A stretch of DNA of 64,000 nt, taken from Sebastes aleutianus. Taxonomy: Eukaryota; Chordata; Actinopteri; Perciformes; Sebastidae. The notes below the pieces were generated by a model. That model was not told the origin of the DNA, did no database searches, and was given only the letters and a program-made list of their open reading frames with translations. Location of the stretch: contig CAKAKS010000062.1 of assembly GCA_916700875.1 (NCBI GenBank), positions 12,795,960 to 12,859,959 of the forward strand. The letters are read 5' to 3'. The position numbers and the translations under genes are program-made. Below, piece after piece: positions 11,976 through 23,907 of the stretch (its first letter is position 1; each line of letters opens with the position of its first letter).

Positions 11976-13590
11976 ATTACTCCTTTCTGATCCTAACCTG
12001 CATCCCAACCTTCCAATATGGCGGCCTAATCAGTGTGTCTGCTCATAACCCTTACATCATTTCAGCCAGTGATTGCAGGCCAGGAAGACCTTGACCTTCA
12101 GACAGAAGTTACTTCACAGCAACAGAAGCAACTAGAAGGAGTATCCAGCTTCTGTCTGTCTACAATAATAATACATTCCTCCTAAACTAAAACATTGTGT
12201 GTGGGGATTGTGTTAAATCGTGTAGGTATGTGTGTGTGTTTTTGTTCTTTTGAGAAACAATTTGGCCAGTGTGCCTCCCAGCGCGGCTCCAGTGATGTTT
12301 TTCCGGTGTCGCTTTGACCTCTGACCCTGTTAGGTAATAGCCATGTCTTCTTTTCCTTCCTGTTCTGACATCTGATCCCAGAGATAATCGTACACAAGGC
12401 TCTCCGGAATGTCCGCTCACAATCCTGTCAGGTCTCACTCACCTGAGGCCTGTTGCTTCGCCGCTTTGTGACAAACTGGATCGAACTGGATGAGAAACTA
12501 GGTTCAGTGGCGTTGTGTGTGGGAGGAAGCATCAGTTACACTTGACACACTCTGGAGCTGTGGGCGTATATGTATGCAATAGACAACAATGTGAGAGAAG
12601 GCAACAGATAACATGAGCAAAAGATGTATGTCAACAGGGGCCCGGTGTGTGTGTGTGTGTGTGTGTCACTGGATGCAGGTCACGGTATTATCTATGCATG
12701 TGAATTGAATAAGACGCTGTACACAGCAGTCTGCCAAGAAATATAACCACTTGCACAATCGGTCGCACACAATATAACCAGCCCCCCTTTGAATTCTTGC
12801 ATTTGTTTGCGAGCCTCATCTCTCTTTTCTCTGCAAAGGCCACTGTGGATTAGATGGCGCTATTATGTGCTCTGAGTCTCACACAAAAGGTTCTTTTTGT
12901 ACCGAGTTGTGTAACAGGCCACTGAAGGCAGTTTAGCTTCTCTGCTTTCAGATCATATTTTGGCTATCTCACTGGGAGACCCTTCTCAGAGGTTTATCTC
13001 CTCTCCCCTCCCACCGTATCTCATTTTCACTGTGAATCGCGTCGATGCTGACGCCCTGCTGCTGCTGTGTGCAACACTTCTCTCGCCGCTCCCAGTGTGT
13101 GATTCATGCCTGTTGTATTGCTGCACAGGCCACGTTTCAGGTTGAACATTGAAAGATTTGTGTTTTAAATCTTGCCGGGACAGTGCAATGCCCCATTATT
13201 AACTTCCAAACATCTTAAAATCATTGAATGGGCCAGGAGATTAAACAGTGGGCTATGTAACAAACAAGGTGTCTGCCTGTACGCATCTTAAAGCACGGTT
13301 TCTCAAACTTTTGGGGCTAGGGACCGTTTACAGAACATTTTCATCTTAATTACACCACAGATCAAGCACATACTTACCACTATTTGTTCTCTTATATGCG
13401 ATAGGAACTATTTGTTTTCTAAAACTTTTCAACCTAAATACTTTAGACTGGTTTCGTAGTGATAAACAGAAACACATTTCAAATTGATTCATGTTAAGAT
13501 AAGATAAAATTAGTTAATCCTTTATTAGTCCCACAACGGGGAAATTTGCAATGTTATTTAATGTTAATATCACTTATATACCTTTTAAAC
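11976..13590. other. Gene-free stretch with one GT array
   Basis: No coding exon is recognised. It contains (GT)n at about 12644-12666. A short 'ttagtcccacaacggggaaa' phrase near 13527 resembles the 3' part of a fish LINE-derived repeat but is too short to classify. Confidence 0.35.
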
Positions 13591-13722
13591 CAGGGCTGTC
13601 AATTGATTAAAATATTCAATCGCGATTAATCGCATGATTGTCCATGATTAATCACGATTAATCGCACATTTATTATTTGTTCAACATGTACCTTAAAAGG
13701 AGATTTGTCAAATATTTAATAC
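13591..13722 (+). mobile_element. hAT family A, 5' fragment
   Basis: It begins with the TIR CAGGGCTGTCAATTGATTAA, continues with 'aatcgcatgattgtcc' and stops after 'ttgtcaaatatttaatac'. It is a 5'-end-only fragment in the same orientation as the copies at 18560 and 20507. Confidence 0.75.
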
Positions 13723-14520
13723 TCACAGTTTTTATTGGCCGCAAAGCTAACGTGGGTGGGAGTAATAGATACAATGTGCTTGTTTTATTTACGCAAATGG
13801 TCCCCATCTGTAGATATGCACTGTTTAATGATACATCACTATTTTATAATTGACCCTGGGGGTCTACTGACCCCACTCTGAGAATCCCTGTCTTAAAGAC
13901 AGTGATTCATCAGTGACTTATTCCTCCTCCTTAATAGTTTCATTCTGCTCAGTCGTTGATGCATAACCTGGATGATTTAACTTCTTAGCTGCAGCACCGT
14001 CTGCCAACGTGGAAAGTGTGCTTCCCCCAGTCGGTGACACACTGCCCTGAACAGCCGACTGGTAATGGAAGGCTGTAGTCACCCACCCACGCCGCTGCAG
14101 TCAGCTGCTGCCGGGGGGCCCCAAAACAGCGTCTCTGCTCACATTCCAGTCTGAGGAGAAAATAAAAATCACCCCATCTTCTCCATCTTTTTTCCTGACT
14201 CCTGTAACAAACGAGTTGTTTTTGTCTCCTTAAAAGGTGGCCTTGTTTCTGCCCCTTAGACAAACCGTCATGGTTTGGCTACATCAACACTGGGGAAAAC
14301 TATGTGAACATGCTGATAGGTAACGGTCGCTGCTAAGAGGGGTCACAGCGGAGACGTGACATTCCTGCAGTCGGCCGTTGAGGTTGGAATCAAAGCCAGC
14401 TGAGACACGTGACTGCGGTTTAGTGTGTTGGTTTGTGATCTCACAGGCGGCTGTATATGGTCAGGATTCTTGGAGCAGAGAGGAGGTTTCCTCTGAAGTC
14501 AGAGAGGAAAAAACAGAGGA

Positions 14521-14664
14521 GGGGGTGGGGGGGGGGGGGGGGGTCGCCAAGAGGCAGAGCCATGTTAGGAGGGCCAAATCTGAATTTTAAGCATGTCCTC
14601 TTTTTGCTGGAGCTTCTCTTTGCCCCTGCTCAACTGCCACCAACCCAACCCCCCCCCCCCCCCC
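14521..14664. repeat. G-run and C-run pair, potential quadruplex or hairpin
   Basis: A nearly pure G tract (14521-14543) is followed about 105 bp later by a C tract (14649-14664). The G-run could form a quadruplex, and the pair could form a long-stem hairpin. Such runs are also assembly error hot spots. Confidence 0.6.
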
Positions 14665-15092
14665 ACTGTACCTCTTTACCCCTCTGTTACCCCACAGCCT
14701 CAGGCCTCAGCTGCTTCGCTGTGGCGCGCGGGTTCACTCGAGGCTTCGCTGCTCGTAAAGTTATTTGGCGGAAGGGTAAGAGAAGGGTGGGGCCGCGTTG
14801 AAGAAAGTGGGAGTGGCTGACCTACATTTTGCTTGCTGCCTCCAGCGCCAGGCTTTAGCGCTGTGCGGATACCCACAAAGGGCTGATTGACTAATACCTA
14901 TTTTTGGTTCAAATTATGGCTGTCAGGCATCAAAAGATGTAAGATTACACCAGATGCATATAATAAAATGTAACAGCTTTTTTCTTTTTCTTATTTTTTT
15001 TTTTTAATTGGGGAAGGAAGACAAAACACAGTTGATTTAACAGATATAGACTAATATACCAAAGAAGAAGGCACAATGTTAATGTTTGAAAC

Positions 15093-15257
15093 AGAGTGTG
15101 CCCAAAACTAGTTCCTTTGGTTTATGACCAAATACCTGAAAAACAAATGACACTGTCATCAGCCTCTGCGTTTATTGGTAATTAGAAAATGTGAGCGTGC
15201 TAACTGATAAACTAAGATCTTTGAACATCGTAAATATTATACCTGCTAAATATCAAA
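15093..15257 (+). repeat. Interspersed repeat, left part, split by an insertion
   Basis: The phrases 'cctttggtttatgaccaaat', 'tgacactgtcatcagcctct' and 'attatacctgctaaatatca' appear in the order I know from a common fish repeat. The continuation of that repeat resumes at 16184, after the element at 15260-16170. The two parts together reveal an insertion. Confidence 0.55.
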
Positions 15258-15259
15258 CC

Positions 15260-16170
15260 CGTTCTCACTCCCAATGCGTCAAATACCACAGCTTGGCCAG
15301 TGCCCCTCGGCGTCTGATACTGACGCACTGAGGCACCCTTAAGCGTCTGTATGGGACACACCGGGCTTTCAACTAACGCCAATGTAAACCTTTCCTCGTC
15401 AAACCAATGTGGTGTTATTCAACACATTCTCATCCCAACTTGTCACATACCGCCCCTTGGTGTCACACCCCTTGGCGTCATGCCATTTTCAGCATCAAAA
15501 CCACTATAGTTTGTACAGTGAAAATGACACTGAACGTTGTGAAAACGGGACACGAACGAACAGCTGATTGTAACATAACGCACAGGACATTAACAGCGGT
15601 CTCCTTGATGAAAGCCTTGTGTTTGTTGGACCCATCCTCTCCCGCCCACCCGGTGTGTCTCTATCGCTCTTTAAATTACGTCACCACACTATTGATGCAC
15701 TTTCTCGGAGCGCTTACTGCTGCCGCGGATGGGATTACATTATAGTTAATGGAACGCCCGGTGCGTTTCATACCGGCGCGGGTGCCATGTGTGGTGGTAC
15801 CGAACGCCGACGGCCGTGACAAAGCCTTGGTAATTAACGCCATGCGAATGAAAACGGGCTGAGTTCTTTTACAGTAGTTTTGTTACGTAACTGGACTTTA
15901 CTAACGCCAGTTACGTAATAAGCGTAGTTATTTTATGTAACAAATATACTTATTTGAACCCCAAACTAGTAAACCCATGTTGGAAGTTTATTTTGAAAAG
16001 ACTGAATGTATGTAACAAGTGGAAACTATATGTTTCCTGTGAACATGTTTATTTTGACACGCCGTCCCTGAGTCCAAAACTGATGCTATAGGGGTACCTA
16101 GAGCGTCATAGTTTGAAGCGCAGGGCCACTGACCAATGTGCGTTATTTAACAAATTGGGAGTGAGAATGT
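15260..16170. mobile_element. TIR element (TTCTCACTCCCAA ends), about 0.9 kb
   Basis: The left end is CGTTCTCACTCCCAATGCGT. The right end, on the minus strand, is CACATTCTCACTCCCAATTT. The ends are inverted and share TTCTCACTCCCAA. The element splits an older repeat (15093-15257 / 16184-16255), which supports true insertion. A related element with longer, clearer TIRs is at 62088-62709. An internal 'acattctcatcccaacttgt' near 15423 suggests a nested or duplicated end. No transposase ORF is present, and the superfamily is not assigned because no target duplication was found. Confidence 0.65.
15893..15940. promoter_or_regulatory. Cluster of three D-box cores
   Basis: TTACGTAA at 15893-15900, TTACGTAA at 15911-15918 and TTATGTAA at 15933-15940 fall within 48 bp. 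TTAYGTAA is the D-box core bound by NFIL3/E4BP4 and PAR-bZIP proteins. The cluster lies inside the TIR element and about 10 kb beyond the 3' end of gene 1. Binding and function are inference. Confidence 0.4.
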
Positions 16171-16183
16171 GTTGCAATACCAG

Positions 16184-16255
16184 CGTGTCAGCACGCTGAC
16201 CACGTACAGCCTCACAGAGCTGCTAGAATGGCTGTAGACTTGTAGCCTGGTTTAA
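16184..16255 (+). repeat. Interspersed repeat, right part of the split copy
   Basis: The phrase 'gtacagcctcacagagctgc' with 'atggctgtagact' is the 3' continuation of the repeat whose left part ends at 15257. Confidence 0.5.
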
Positions 16256-17654
16256 TCTTTAGTCACTCTTGTAGAGAAGGTTGTGATTAGTGATTGTGTG
16301 ATTTCCCATGCATGTTTCACCCTCCGGTTGAAGCTCCTCGCTTACAGGTGAAAGAAGCAGACAGTGACTGCCTGCATGTCTGAGGAGACATCATTATCCT
16401 CCCCTTAAACCCTAAATTATTACGGGCAAACAAAGGGAATTAGCAATTACAACGATTTGCAGAAAATTATGGGTTTTTTACTTTCAACGAATGACTCAAA
16501 TTAAGCAATGCCTTCAGGCAGCATTACTCATACAGCCCACCCTTTTGATTATGGCAGTGCACTCACACTGCTTCCACACCAAAGAGTATAGAAGCAAAGA
16601 AAATCAACTTCCCAGTATGAACACTTAAATAGCCTAAAATTGTCCTAAAAGTTTCTATCGTCACTCCCTGTTCTGCTGAGCTCGGTGCTTCCTTACAGGC
16701 AGTGACAGAGTCTAGACGCTGGAAATCAATGCTGTACATATTCCTCACCCACATAATAATCCATTCCACTTGAGATGGCTCACAGACACAAAGAAGTTTG
16801 AATCCACTGTAAAAATGTGTCTTTTTGTTGGTATTCTATTCAATGTTGTTTAACTTATATTTGATATGGAGCAAGGCTGTCGTGGTGAATGCGAAAGTCA
16901 GCAAAAGCTTCTGATTCGGTTGCGTCACTGCTTTTATCACCGCACCTTTTTTATTTCCTTTGGGCCCTTTTGTCGACGTCATCCATTCAGCTGTCGCATA
17001 AAATAATCCTTGAGTTAAACACGATCCATGGTGGACTATTTTACAAATAACAGCCCGTTTGTTGTCATTATATAAATGTGGGCCATGGATGCAGTGTTAA
17101 AAAATGTCTGTCCGCACTATCTTATCTCAAGTATGCATCTATAATGAAGGTCAAGACAACACAACACATAGTACTGTAGCACTTAATGTTCTCTTCTTTG
17201 TTTCCTTGTTCCTGCCACTCCTATAGCATGCACACTCACCAACAACACCTGTGTAATTGTGACTTTCCACAAGGTCACTAAAAGCTGGAGCCTGTCCAAA
17301 GTCAACAATAAAAACATAACACATGGCCAACTGCCATTTCTGTATGGCTCCGGTGAAAAGGAAACACTCTTATTTTGGGTGACGAATATATGTGGCCTCA
17401 AAAAGCCTACAGATGGCTGATGAAGCTTTTGAGTTTAAGGCTTAGCTACAGACTGTCAGAGAAATATCTGTTAAAAAGGTTAAGAATGTCTTGTGTTTTT
17501 TCTGTTTTTTTCCGTCTCTCGTTGCTCCCCTGGCTGAAACGCGTCACTGTGTGACTGTTGACCTAATTTCTCAGCCATGGATGGGGAATTGAAAACAAAA
17601 ACAGAGGCAAGGCAAGTGAGGGTAATTTGCCGTGAGTGAACCCTCCCATCACGT

Positions 17655-17721
<67 letters not shown>

Positions 17722-18559
17722 GACGTGCACCAACCTCCATGCATGTACACACACACTGTACCGTGGCGGGGCCCCCCAGACTGAGCCCTCTAAAATCCAA
17801 ACAAACATTCCACACCCCCCCGCCCGGATCCCACAGTAACACAGCCAGCCGTGTGCTACTCAAGTGAAACTACAGGCAGCAGGTTGCCCAATATTGTGTA
17901 ACACCTTCTTCCCCAGAGCTTTCCAACCCACACCACAACACTCGTCGGCTTGAGATATGCCCTCTGTGAAATCAGTGTTTTTGCTGCCAAAGTGAAGAAG
18001 AAGAAGCTGCTGCTTCCTAGTAGACAAAACAACTAAAAATACCACAACAGAAGTTGCAAGATTTGAACAAAACAAAAGTGTGATGTTTTTTTTTTTTTTC
18101 AAAAGCGTCATGTGTTACAGGAAAAGGCTTTGGCTTAAAGCATTTTATCTTTTTGCACGTAGCTCCGTGTGTTTCCGTGGTAATACCAGTATTCCCAGTA
18201 AAAGGGTCATTACGGTGTGTGTCATACAACCTTTGATATCAAGTCAATATTTAGATGAGATTAGCACAGTTTATGACTCTCTAGCAGCAGCACACTCAGG
18301 CCTAATGTTAACACCGCCATTGTTTTCTTTCACCGTATTGTGCAACGATTGTGTTAAGGCTTATCGTCACACTATATAAACACATTCCTTTTCAGTAACT
18401 TAATCGCTCCTTACGGCAAACCATTAAACCGTGGCAGTGTAAAGATAATAAACGCCTCCGACTTCCTCTTCTCTTTAGTTGTACCTGTACAGTATATGCA
18501 ATAAATTATTAAAGTCACTGCGTAATAAATACAAGGCAATACAGTTCATGGAAAACAAC
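16256..18559. other. Gene-free stretch with a CA array
   Basis: No exon is recognised. It contains (CA)n at about 17659-17715 and, at 16605-16640, a fragment related to the repeat at 5699-6240. Confidence 0.35.
17659..17715. repeat. (CA)n microsatellite
   Basis: About 28 near-perfect CA units. The Cys/Val-rich minus-strand frames across it are artefacts. Confidence 0.95.
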
Positions 18560-19299
18560 TAGGGCTGTCAATCGATTAAGATATTTCATTACGATTAATT
18601 GCATGATTGTCCATAGTTAATCGTGATTAAACGCACATTTTTTATCTGTTCAAAATGTACCTTAAAGGGAGATTTGTCAAGTATTTAATCCTCTTATCAA
18701 CATGGGAGTGGACAAATATTCTGCTTTATGTATATGTATGTATGTATTTATTATTGGAAATCAATTAATAACACAAAACAATGACAAATATTGTCCAGAA
18801 ACCGTCACAGGTACTGCATTTAGCATAAACAATATGCTCAAATCATAACATGGCAAACTCAAGCCCAACAGGCAACAACAGCTGTCAGTATGTCAGTTGG
18901 CTGACTTGACTATGACTTGTCCCAAACTGTATGTGATTATCATAAAGTGGGCATGTCTGTAAAGGGGAGACTCGTGGGTACCCATAGAATCTATTTTCAT
19001 TCACATATCTTGAGGTCAGAGGTCAAGGGACCCCTTTGAAAATGGCCATGACAGTTTGTCCTCATCAAAATTTAGCACAAGTGTGGAGTGTTATTGAGCC
19101 TCCTTCACGACAACCTAGTATGACATGGTTGGTACCGATGGATTCCTCAGGTTATCTAGTTTCATATGCCATCTAGCTTTAAAACTGAGCACACTACAAC
19201 CTAAAAATTGCAAGTTGTATTAATGCCTTAAAGAAATTAGTGGCGTTATTTAACAAATTTGCGTTAGCATTATTATCGCGTTAAACTTTGACAGTCCTT
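18560..19299 (+). mobile_element. hAT family A, full-length copy (about 740 bp)
   Basis: It starts TAGGGCTGTCAATCGATTAA and ends TTGACAGTCCTT. The flanks AAAACAAC and AAAAAAAC agree at 7 of 8 positions, compatible with a decayed 8-bp target duplication. It contains the family landmarks 'gattgtccatagttaatcg', 'atctgttcaaaatgtacctt' and 'cacatatcttgaggtcagag'. No transposase is encoded. Confidence 0.8.
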
Positions 19300-20264
19300 A
19301 AAAAAACAATTTTCTTTACCGTCACTAGACTATTCGATGTTGGCAGCATCACTGTTATTGCTGTTGTGTAATGCTGGTGAAACAATGTTGCCCCACTACT
19401 GGCAGCCAACATGTTTTTCATGCTTTGATTTATTGTCTTGGCCTGTTGAAATGACAGCTTGTGATAGCATGTCATTGGATTGTAAGTGGTTTGCATTTTG
19501 TTAAAGCATAAGTATTGCACAACATTAACACTTGAGATCAACTGAGGATTGTGTGTCTGTACGAGTCCAGGCATCTCCACCTGAGAAAGTGACTCGCTGG
19601 GCGGTGGCGTCCGGTGTTGCAGTGTGTGTGTGGGTAAGCTCTGGAGGGCTCGGGCGGGAGCTGCATTGGGGGGCGGCTGCGCCTCTTCAACAGAATTTGT
19701 GGTATTTGCGTCACCCCCCACTCTTGCATCACTGCAGTGAGTTAAGCCTCTGTTTTGGCAGGGAGATGCAGGTGGGGCTGCTGTTTGGGTGGGGCTGCAG
19801 TGGGGTGGTATGCTGAGCAGATTTCTCTTTGTTTTTTTTAGTTAGTTGATGGCCTTGTTGCCCAACAGGAAGGAAGCCCAAGGGGCGAATGACACAGCCT
19901 GCTCTTTGTTTTTTACTCCCTATAATGTTCTCCCTCTGGGCCTCCATCATCAGTCACGATCTGTCCTCGCCGTCTCCCCCTTAGACTGTTTCCCCCTCTG
20001 GTTATCACAGATTCATACACCTGTCATTTTCTTTCTCTATCTCTTTCTCTCACTGTCTCTCCCTCTGGACTATTTTCTCCTACACTCTAATATGAGCCGG
20101 CAGAACCTGGCACTGCAGTTACAGTCCTCGCCCAGGTCGGCTGCTGTGTGCCAGTCAGCAGCAGGTCCGCTGCTGCATTTGCATTCTGCTTTGCTAAGGG
20201 GGGAGGGAGAGTAGCGGGGATCCCACTGCACTGCAGGTGTAGGCGGTGAGCAGCCCTGTCTCCT
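19300..20264. other. Gene-free stretch
   Basis: No convincing exon or repeat was found. The open frames here show no domain signature and overlap one another on both strands. Confidence 0.35.
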
Positions 20265-20480
20265 CAAAATTATGTTCCCACATACAACAACAAAACTGCA
20301 TTGTGAATTTTGTTTCAAGGGAAACACATTTTGTCACAGATTATGTTTGTTTTTGACGTATGATGAGTCCGCGGAAGTCCGCGTAGGGAGGAGGTCACGG
20401 GGTGGATGGTTCAAACAAACACTAAACATTTGTCCCAGAAACCTCTGTTCGTGTCCCGTGTGAAATTAAAAGTAAACGGT
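20265..20480 (-). repeat. Repeat family B, copy
   Basis: It starts 'aaaattatgttcccacatac', includes 'gcattgtgaattt' and ends with 'gtgtcccgtgtgaaattaaa'. Its reverse complement matches 62735-62970 in order ('gtttcacacggaacacaaac' ... 'ttgtatgggaacgtca'). The module near its 3' end also occurs at 40065-40145, 62430-62500 and 15570-15650. Confidence 0.6.
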
Positions 20481-20506
20481 CACTTATTTTAATCATAGTT
20501 TTTTAC

Positions 20507-21170
20507 TAGGGCTGTCAATTGATTAAAATATTTAATCACGTTTAATCGCATGATTGTCCATGATTGATCGCGATTAATCACAAATTAAACACATTTATCT
20601 GTTCACAATGTATCTCAAAGGGAGATTTGTCAAGTATTTAATACTCTTATCAACATGGGAGTATATATATTATAGTATATATATATAATATATATATTTA
20701 TTATTGGAAATCAAATAACAATGCAAAACAATGACCAACATTGTCCAGAAACCCTCACAGGTACTGCATTTAGCATTAAAAATATGATCAAATCATAACA
20801 TGTCAAACTGCAGCCCAACAGGCAACAACAGCTGTCAGTGTGTCAGTGTGCTGACTTGACTATGACTTGCCCCAAACTGCATGTGATTATCATAAAGTGG
20901 GCATGTCTTTAAAGGGGAGACTTGTGGGTACCCATAGAACCCATTTTCATTCACATATCTTGAGGTCAGAGGTCAAGGGACCTCTTTGAAAAATGGCCAT
21001 GCCAGTTTTTCCTCATCAAAATTTAGCGCAAGTTTGGAGCGTTATTTAGCCTCCTTTACGACAAGCTAGTATGACATGGTTGGTACCAATGGATTCATTA
21101 GGTTTTTCTAATTTCATATGATACCAGTATCTTCACTGTAGCTTTAAAACTGAGCCCGCTGCCACCTCCG
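20507..21170 (+). mobile_element. hAT family A copy, 3' end lost
   Basis: It begins TAGGGCTGTCAATTGATTAA and follows the family through 'ttgaggtcagaggtcaaggg' and 'aaaactgagcccgct', then breaks at 'cctccgaacaatcg' and continues into repeat B. It contains an AT-rich microsatellite-like expansion at about 20660-20700. Confidence 0.75.
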
Positions 21171-21174
21171 AACA

Positions 21175-21440
21175 ATCGTTTCAATTTCGTAGTGATTTTA
21201 AGCCGAACCATGATTTTTTATTACTAAACCTAACCAAGTAGTTTTGTTGCATTTTTTTTGTTTTGTTTTGTTTCAATTTACAACGTTAACCACGAGTTTA
21301 AAACTTTTTGAAGTGCGACAAAATACGTTTCCCTCGAAGCGTAATTGAAAATACAGTTTAGATGTATGGGAACGTAATCTTGTAAAAGACAGGGTTGGTG
21401 GTGAGAGGTTATTGAGGCACCTTTTTGAAGGGTTTTGTCC
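21175..21440 (+). repeat. Repeat family B, copy joined to the truncated hAT
   Basis: It contains 'ctaaacctaaccaagtagtt', 'cgttaaccacgagtttaaaa' and 'gtatgggaacgtaatctt'. The reverse complement of 61855-62050 has the same three blocks in the same order. Confidence 0.6.
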
Positions 21441-21719
21441 CACCAGATAACAGGACTGGAGTTGCTGTTACAAAAAGGGTCATACTGATATAGTAATAAG
21501 TAGAGCAGAGGTCGAGGATTAACTTGAGTCAGGTTTCTTTTCTTCGACTGCTCCCGTTTCCTATCACATGGTGTTACACAACACACCTTTGGAATTCCTT
21601 CAGGTTTAAGCTTGTGTGTTTTTTAAGCCACTAACTTGTTCGTTAAGAAAAAATGCACAAAAAATAGTCTGTGACATTCCTGTACCTCTTGCATCACTTT
21701 AAGTCAACTCACACTTGAG

Positions 21720-21755
<36 letters not shown>

Positions 21756-23449
21756 ATGACCTAGTGAGTATATGGTGAAGACAGTGAAGGGAGTGGGGGC
21801 TACAGTCAGTGGGCCCAAAGCTAAATCGGGGCAAGGCCACTCCCTGTCGCAGCTCTATTCACTCCACCAGCCGCCTCAGACCAGTTTGAATGTGGGTGAA
21901 CAACTGCGTGGAGAATTTAATGTGTCATCCACCTCATCTCTCACTGTTACTCTTTGCCAAACCTAAAGATGCCGTCACTTCCACCGTGAGAGTCTTGATT
22001 TGTGCCTCTTTTTCAACACATAATTTCTCCCATTCCTCACTTCATTACACTGCATTTATCCACCTCAGACTTCGCATCTCATCGCACTTGCCTCACATTT
22101 TTAGCCCTTTATTGTTGCTGCCTCTGATCAAACAACGCTCCGTCTGCCTGTAACCTCTTCGTAACATGGGATTAGATGTGTAGCGAGCCTCAAGCTACAA
22201 GCTAGTTATGCAAGCAGAAGATGTTTTTCATCTTTACTGTTTCATATGCTTCTTCTTTTGACTGGCTTCCAATACTGGAATATTTTTTCCCAAGAATGCA
22301 CAATTGTTTTTTTTAAAAAGGAGAAACCTTTGTGTTTTGTTCTGTTTACGTAATGAGGATTCATAATACTACAAGTCTAGGAGCTCTTGTAATGAGAACC
22401 TCCCGTGTCTGATAGTGAACTGTTGGAAACGATCGCCCCTTCAGGGTGGCGAATGATAAACAAGTAGGTCATCTCAACAGCAGCATGGTGAAACTGCGTG
22501 CATCAGCACTTCACATGCTGGCACATATGCACTCTGCATGTTTGCAAGTGCACATTTGTGTGCACAGGTGTGTTTGCTCAGAAGCTATAGAACAGTTTGC
22601 AGGTAAGAAAGGGGGTCAGCCGACAGGTCTGCTGGCCGACTTTGCTCCTTATTAGCATGCAGTGCAGGTCACTGTACAGCATGTCCGCTACAGAATGTAA
22701 TGACACACAAAGCAAATAGAGTTTTGTGGGTTCGGCTGTACTTTCCAGTATGCACGACACAGGGAAATTCTTCAGTTGTATTAATTGAATTTGACATGGC
22801 TTCGCAGGCATCCTGGAACCTGTCCCAGAAATGTGTGAGAAGTTTCTTGTGTGTCATCTTGGAAACAAACCAGATCTCTGCAGTCCTGGGGTCCCCCCCC
22901 CCACCCCACCCCACCCCTGTTCCCTACTACTCTGCTCCCTCATCCTCCCCTCACTCTACATCACCCTCCCTCCTTTTCCTGCTCCACTAACCCTTTTTCC
23001 CCAGGCTGTGAAGGGGAACCAGGTAACACGAGAGCTCCTGTTTCTACTCTGTTTGCCAAGAGCATCTCTGCTGCCCAGAGACAAACAAGAGCGACACGGA
23101 TGGAGCCATAACCTTCATCGATCCATCCTTCAGCGCACTCCCTCCCCTTCTTTCTTTTTTTTCCCTCTCACTCCTCCCTCCCCGCTCAGCGCACGCTGAC
23201 CTACTTTCCTCCTGACCTGTTTATGCAAGCTCCGGTGCAGCAGCAGCAGCCGTTCAAGTCAAATCAGGAAAAAAATAAGGGGACGTAGCAAAATGCTGCC
23301 GGGGCTTTGCTGCTCCTCTCAGGGAGTGTCACCTTGGTACGATCCCACGGGGTGCTGCGTAGGATGGCTTTTCTGAGGAATTTTAATGTTTGCTGAACAA
23401 TTCCCCCGTAAGCCAAAATCCTACGGGTACGGCAGAATGTGCATCGGTA

Positions 23450-23487
<38 letters not shown>

Positions 23488-23907
23488 ACTGAGAGCATTG
23501 TGAAGGGCATTGATGCGTCAGCCTCAAAGAGGTGCTTTGTTTGCAGGCTTAGATCAAGTTAGTGCACTGGGTTAACTTCCCTCCCCTCGCTGCTCCTCCC
23601 TTTGCCCTTTATGTTGTTGTGAATGTGACCCCATTTTGATTCATAAGAGGGTGGGAGATAAAGAGAAAAATTGATTACTTAAGATACACTGTATGTGGTT
23701 ACTCCGTAATCAACCCATTTTTTAGGGACCAATTGTGTAATAAAACCATTACAATTTCTGATTATAATATGTATGGACTGTAATTTTCCCAATTTCCCCC
23801 CCAGGGATCAATAAAGTACGTCTGATTCTGATTAATTTCTAATGATTAAGAAGGCAAGATATTAGTTGATTATTGAATACTGACTTCAAGTATCTAACTA
23901 TTCGTAT
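21441..23907. other. Gene-free stretch with two GT arrays
   Basis: No coding exon is recognised. (GT)n lies at about 21721-21752 and 23455-23482. There are pyrimidine-rich stretches at about 22890-22990 and 23130-23190. At 23801-23830 'ccagggatcaataaagtacg' is a fragment typical of LINE 3' ends in fish. Confidence 0.35.

Noticed and set aside
19532..19816. Possible exon with overlapping frames on both strands
   Set aside because: No splice-site-supported structure or protein motif. G-rich composition alone keeps both strands open.
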